A stretch of 64,000 bases of DNA from Methylobacterium sp. J-090 (lineage in GTDB: Bacteria > Pseudomonadota > Alphaproteobacteria > Rhizobiales > Beijerinckiaceae), in assembly GCF_022829345.1 (NCBI RefSeq), contig NZ_JAKSXV010000031.1:62001-126000 (forward strand). The letters run 5' to 3'. Each line of letters opens with the position of its first letter. Within the stretch, counting starts at the first letter, position 1. The translations under genes were made by a program, and so were the position numbers. The notes under the pieces are model-generated. The model saw nothing but the letters and a program-made list of their open reading frames with translations. It was not told where the DNA came from and did no database searches. Shown piece by piece: positions 61,904 to 64,000 of this stretch.

Positions 61904-62143
61904 ATGAGCCTCGATATCCACGATCCCGAGACCGAGCGGCTCGTCCAGACCCTGGCGACGCGCCGGGGGCTTTCGTCGGACGAGGCGATCAAGCTCGCCG
62001 TCGGCAACGAATTGCGGCGGGAGGACGAGACGCAGAGTCTCTGGGAGCGGATTCGGCCGATCCAGGATCGCGTTCTCTCTCGTCCGGCGACGGGTCTCGA
62101 AGCCGACAAGGCGTTCTACGACGCGCTCAGCGGCAATCCGTAG
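61904..62143 (+). CDS. vapB: VapB-family antitoxin
   Basis: This 79-residue small protein has the layout of VapB-type antitoxins of the Rv0623-like family: MSLDIHDPETERLVQTLATRRGLSSDEAIKLAVGNELRRED, an N-terminal DNA-binding strand-helix-helix, and a C-terminal toxin-binding tail (LWERIRPIQDRVLSRPATGLEADKAFYDALSG). It precedes the PIN-domain toxin gene without a gap and would neutralise it. The gene runs opposite to the flanking kinase and regulator genes. ATG 61904 has a CGGAGATTC ribosome-binding site. Confidence 0.88.
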   Translation: MSLDIHDPETERLVQTLATRRGLSSDEAIKLAVGNELRREDETQSLWERIRPIQDRVLSRPATGLEADKAFYDALSGNP

Positions 62144-62545
62144 ATGTTCGTCGACGCTTCGGCTTTCGTGGCGATGATCCTTCGTGAGCCGGAGGCACAG
62201 GCTCTGGCCGACCGGCTCGAGGCGGCCCCGGCACCCATCACCTCGGCCCTGGCCGTCTACGAGACCGTGCTGGCCATTGCGCGCCAGCGCGGCGGCGGCG
62301 TCGCGGCGGCACGGGAGGATGTCCGGTTGATTCTCGAGGCCGCACGGGTCCGCGTCGTCTCCATCACCCCCGAGGATGCGGAAGGCGCCCTCGACGCCTT
62401 CATGCGCTACGGCAAGGGCCAGGGACACCCGGCACAGCTCAACATGGGTGATTGTTTCGCCTACGCTTCGGCGCGAGGCCACCGGGTGCCGCTGCTCTTC
62501 AAGGGCAACGATTTTTCGCACACGGACCTGGCGCCGCGCGAATAG
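62144..62545 (+). CDS. vapC: VapC-family PIN-domain ribonuclease toxin
   Basis: This is a 133-residue PIN-domain toxin. The acidic metal site is complete: Asp4 (MFVDASAF), Glu40 (VYETVLA), Asp103 (NMGDCFAYA) and Asp123 (KGNDFSHTDL). Such toxins cleave tRNA or rRNA when antitoxin is lost. It directly follows vapB, and its stop is 2 bp from the convergent stop of the FeuP-like gene. Intact catalytic residues suggest it is functional. Confidence 0.92.
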   Translation: MFVDASAFVAMILREPEAQALADRLEAAPAPITSALAVYETVLAIARQRGGGVAAAREDVRLILEAARVRVVSITPEDAEGALDAFMRYGKGQGHPAQLNMGDCFAYASARGHRVPLLFKGNDFSHTDLAPRE

Positions 62546-62547
62546 GC

Positions 62548-63225
62548 TCAGACCCGTGGCGGCGGCTGCGTCGGGTCCACGAGATAGCCCAGACCCCGCA
62601 CGGTCTGGATCAGGTCCACGGCGAGCTTCTTGCGCAGGCGTCCGACGAACACCTCGATGGTGTTGGAATCGCGGTCGAAATCCTGGTCGTAGAGGTGCTC
62701 GGTGAGTTCGGCGCGCGACACCACCCGGCCGGTGTGGTGCATCAGGTAGGACAGCAGCCGGTACTCGTGGCTCGTGAGCTTGACGGGGTTGCCGTCGACG
62801 AACACCCGGCCCGAGCGGGTGTCGAGGACGACGGGGCCGCAGGCGATCTGGCTCGTGGCGTGGCCGGCGGCGCGCCGAAGGAGGGCGCGCACGCGGGCGA
62901 GGAGCTCCTCCATGTGGAAGGGCTTCGTCACGTAGTCGTCGGCGCCGGCGTCGAAGCCGTCGACCTTGTCCGACCAGCGGTCGCGGGCGGTCAGGATGAT
63001 GACGGGCGTCTTGATCCCGGCCCGGCGCCACTTCTGCAGAACGCTGACCCCGTCGGCCTTGGGCAGGCCCATGTCGAGGATGATGGCGTCGTAGGGCTCG
63101 CTCTCGCCGAGATAGCCGCCCTCCTCGCCGTCGAAGGCCTTGTCGGCGACGTAGCCGGCCTCTTCCAGGGCGGTGACCACCTGCCGGTTGATGTCCCGGT
63201 CATCCTCGACGACGAGCAGACGCAC
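62548..63225 (-). CDS. feuP: Response regulator, OmpR family, FeuP/PhoP-like
   Basis: This 226-residue response regulator has a receiver domain (1-115) with phospho-acceptor Asp51 (IILDMGLP) and Lys101 (VTKPFHMEELL), followed by a winged-helix output domain (about 125-222; RSGRVFVDGNPVKLTSHEYRLLSYLMHHTGRVVSRAELTEHLYD, FVGRLRKKL). GTG 63225 (VRLLVVEDD) has a GAGGAG ribosome-binding site; the upstream in-frame codons are left out. It follows a PepSY protein gene and would normally run into feuQ, but a vapBC pair sits between. Confidence 0.93.
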   Translation of the reverse strand: MRLLVVEDDRDINRQVVTALEEAGYVADKAFDGEEGGYLGESEPYDAIILDMGLPKADGVSVLQKWRRAGIKTPVIILTARDRWSDKVDGFDAGADDYVTKPFHMEELLARVRALLRRAAGHATSQIACGPVVLDTRSGRVFVDGNPVKLTSHEYRLLSYLMHHTGRVVSRAELTEHLYDQDFDRDSNTIEVFVGRLRKKLAVDLIQTVRGLGYLVDPTQPPPRV

Positions 63226-63253
63226 GGTCCCGTACTCCTCTTTAACGTTGTTC

Positions 63254-63619
63254 TCAGGGGCCGCTGACTTCGCCCGTGGTGGCATCGACCATGACGTGGA
63301 CGAACTGTCCGTCCCGGCGAAGGGCCGTGAGCAGGTAGACCAGGGCGTCGTCGTGCCGGCACAGGCGTGCCCGCTGGATCTCGGCGCGGGGAATGACCTT
63401 GCGCGCGGCCCGGATGGCGGCCACGGGCTCGATCACCCGCTTGTCGGCCACGGCCTCGCGCAGGTCGGCGGCGTTGAGGCAGGTGTCGGGGCGCGGCACC
63501 GCCTGCACCGGGGCGATGGCGGCGGTCCCGAGGTTCTCCTCGGCCTGCGTGCCGATCGAGCCCGTCGCGAAACCCGCGACGGCGAGGCCGATCAGCAACA
63601 GGGCGAGGAGGATACGCAT
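63254..63619 (-). CDS. Secreted PepSY-domain protein
   Basis: This 121-residue protein has a signal sequence or anchor (MRILLALLLIGLAVAGFATGSIG) and a C-terminal PepSY domain (about 65-121; AADLREAVADKRVIEPVAAIRAARKVIP, LVYLLTALRRDGQFVHVMVDATTGEVSG). PepSY proteins often inhibit periplasmic peptidases or act beside PhoPQ-like two-component systems. Here it is 28 bp upstream of the FeuP-like regulator on the same strand, so it is probably in its operon. Two cysteines (DTCLNA, RLCRHD) may form a disulfide. Confidence 0.8.
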   Translation of the reverse strand: MRILLALLLIGLAVAGFATGSIGTQAEENLGTAAIAPVQAVPRPDTCLNAADLREAVADKRVIEPVAAIRAARKVIPRAEIQRARLCRHDDALVYLLTALRRDGQFVHVMVDATTGEVSGP

Positions 63620-63717
63620 GAGCCACGGGATAGGGAGGGGGCACTGAATGCGCCGTGAATGCCGGTGCAAGCGGAGCCGGCGCGGTTCGGTTCCACGTCG
63701 ACCCTCACGGGGCCGGC

Positions 63718-63921
63718 TCACAGGGCCGGGCCTGTCGGGGCGGCGAGGCGCTCCAGGGCCGCCTGCAGGGCGGCGCTGACGAGGATCTCCCCGTCGACAT
63801 GGTCGAGGGCGGCCTTGCGAAGGGCGATGGTCGAGAGGTCGAACCGCCGCCGGGCCGCGCCGAGGCGCGCGCGGGCCGCCCGGTTCCGGGCCGGATCGAC
63901 GGTGAGGGGGAAGCGCGGCAT
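63718..63921 (-). CDS. Small hypothetical protein
   Basis: This is a 67-residue basic, helical protein (DPARNRAARARLGAARRRFDLSTIALRKAALDHVDGEILVSAALQAALERLAAP) with no recognised family. It lies 98 bp upstream of the PepSY gene on the same strand and 13 bp after the end of a further gene cut by the window edge. Its coding status rests on codon pattern and operon position. Confidence 0.5.
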   Translation of the reverse strand: MPRFPLTVDPARNRAARARLGAARRRFDLSTIALRKAALDHVDGEILVSAALQAALERLAAPTGPAL

Positions 63922-63934
63922 GGGAACCCTTCGT

Positions 63935-64000
63935 TCAGGAGCGGATGACGGGGCGCTCCTCGCCGAGGCGGCGCAGGATCGCGTCGAGCTTTTCGCGGGT
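63935..64000 (-). CDS. C-terminal end of an unidentified gene (cut by the window edge)
   Basis: Reading from the right edge, 21 in-frame codons end in TGA (63935-63937): TREKLDAILRRLGEERPVIR then Ser. It has no recognisable motif. It is close upstream of the 67-residue gene on the same strand, so they may be co-transcribed. Confidence 0.45.
   Translation of the reverse strand, partial: TREKLDAILRRLGEERPVIRS

Overview
This 64 kb window is a high-GC chromosomal segment packed with protein-coding genes on both strands. No rRNA, tRNA, CRISPR array, insertion sequence or prophage gene was recognised. The gene content points to Alphaproteobacteria, order Rhizobiales (Hyphomicrobiales), most likely Methylobacteriaceae. 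The supporting signs are the Shemin-type hemA (5-aminolevulinate synthase), the block murA / DUF2948 / hisD / UPF0262 / low-Mr phosphatase, the cycHJKL cytochrome c maturation operon next to a FeuPQ-like two-component system, and an mxaRSACKLD-like MoxR/vWA cluster. The family assignment is an inference from gene content, not from a marker-gene comparison.

Layout. 1-6.1 kb: the N-terminal part of secA, divergent from a periplasmic parvulin isomerase, two small membrane proteins (DUF4337, PsiE-like) and tex. 6.2-13.4 kb: a secreted beta-propeller, divergent opgG and opgH for periplasmic glucans, a transsulfuration-type PLP enzyme and TspO. 13.4-21.5 kb: hemA, murA, DUF2948, hisD, UPF0262, a phosphatase and an SH3-NlpC/P60 peptidase. 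21.5-24.1 kb: an SDR, MgtC and a haloacetate dehalogenase that keeps all the fluoroacetate dehalogenase pocket residues. 24.2-31.1 kb: a tightly coupled MoxR-DUF58-DUF4381-vWA-vWA-TPR-BatD operon, preceded by a 20-codon leader frame and carrying a composite palindrome in its last junction. 31.1-34.2 kb: panC, and a PHB-depolymerase-like esterase behind a ribbon-helix-helix regulator with two palindromes at its promoter. 34.3-39.7 kb: a PaoABC-type molybdenum aldehyde oxidoreductase, divergent from an M20 peptidase. 39.7-45.2 kb: four genes joined by ATGA overlaps that look like a surface polysaccharide unit. 45.3-49.2 kb: a FIST sensor with a hybrid histidine kinase (NosP/NahK-like), then gltX. 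49.3-55.0 kb: a soluble double-PAS chemoreceptor, xerC, a phosphatase, and a DUF1007/NicO nickel-cobalt transport pair. 55.3-64 kb: cycL/K/J/H, then the FeuQ-like kinase and FeuP-like regulator, which are separated by an oppositely oriented vapBC toxin-antitoxin pair.

Most genes are ordinary housekeeping or envelope functions. The parts most worth following up are the MoxR operon with its leader peptide and palindrome, the orphan-headed glycosyltransferase operon, the FIST-kinase pair, the vapBC insertion between regulator and kinase, and the defluorinase-like hydrolase. Several perfect 15-17 bp tandem duplications sit at gene starts or ends in this window.
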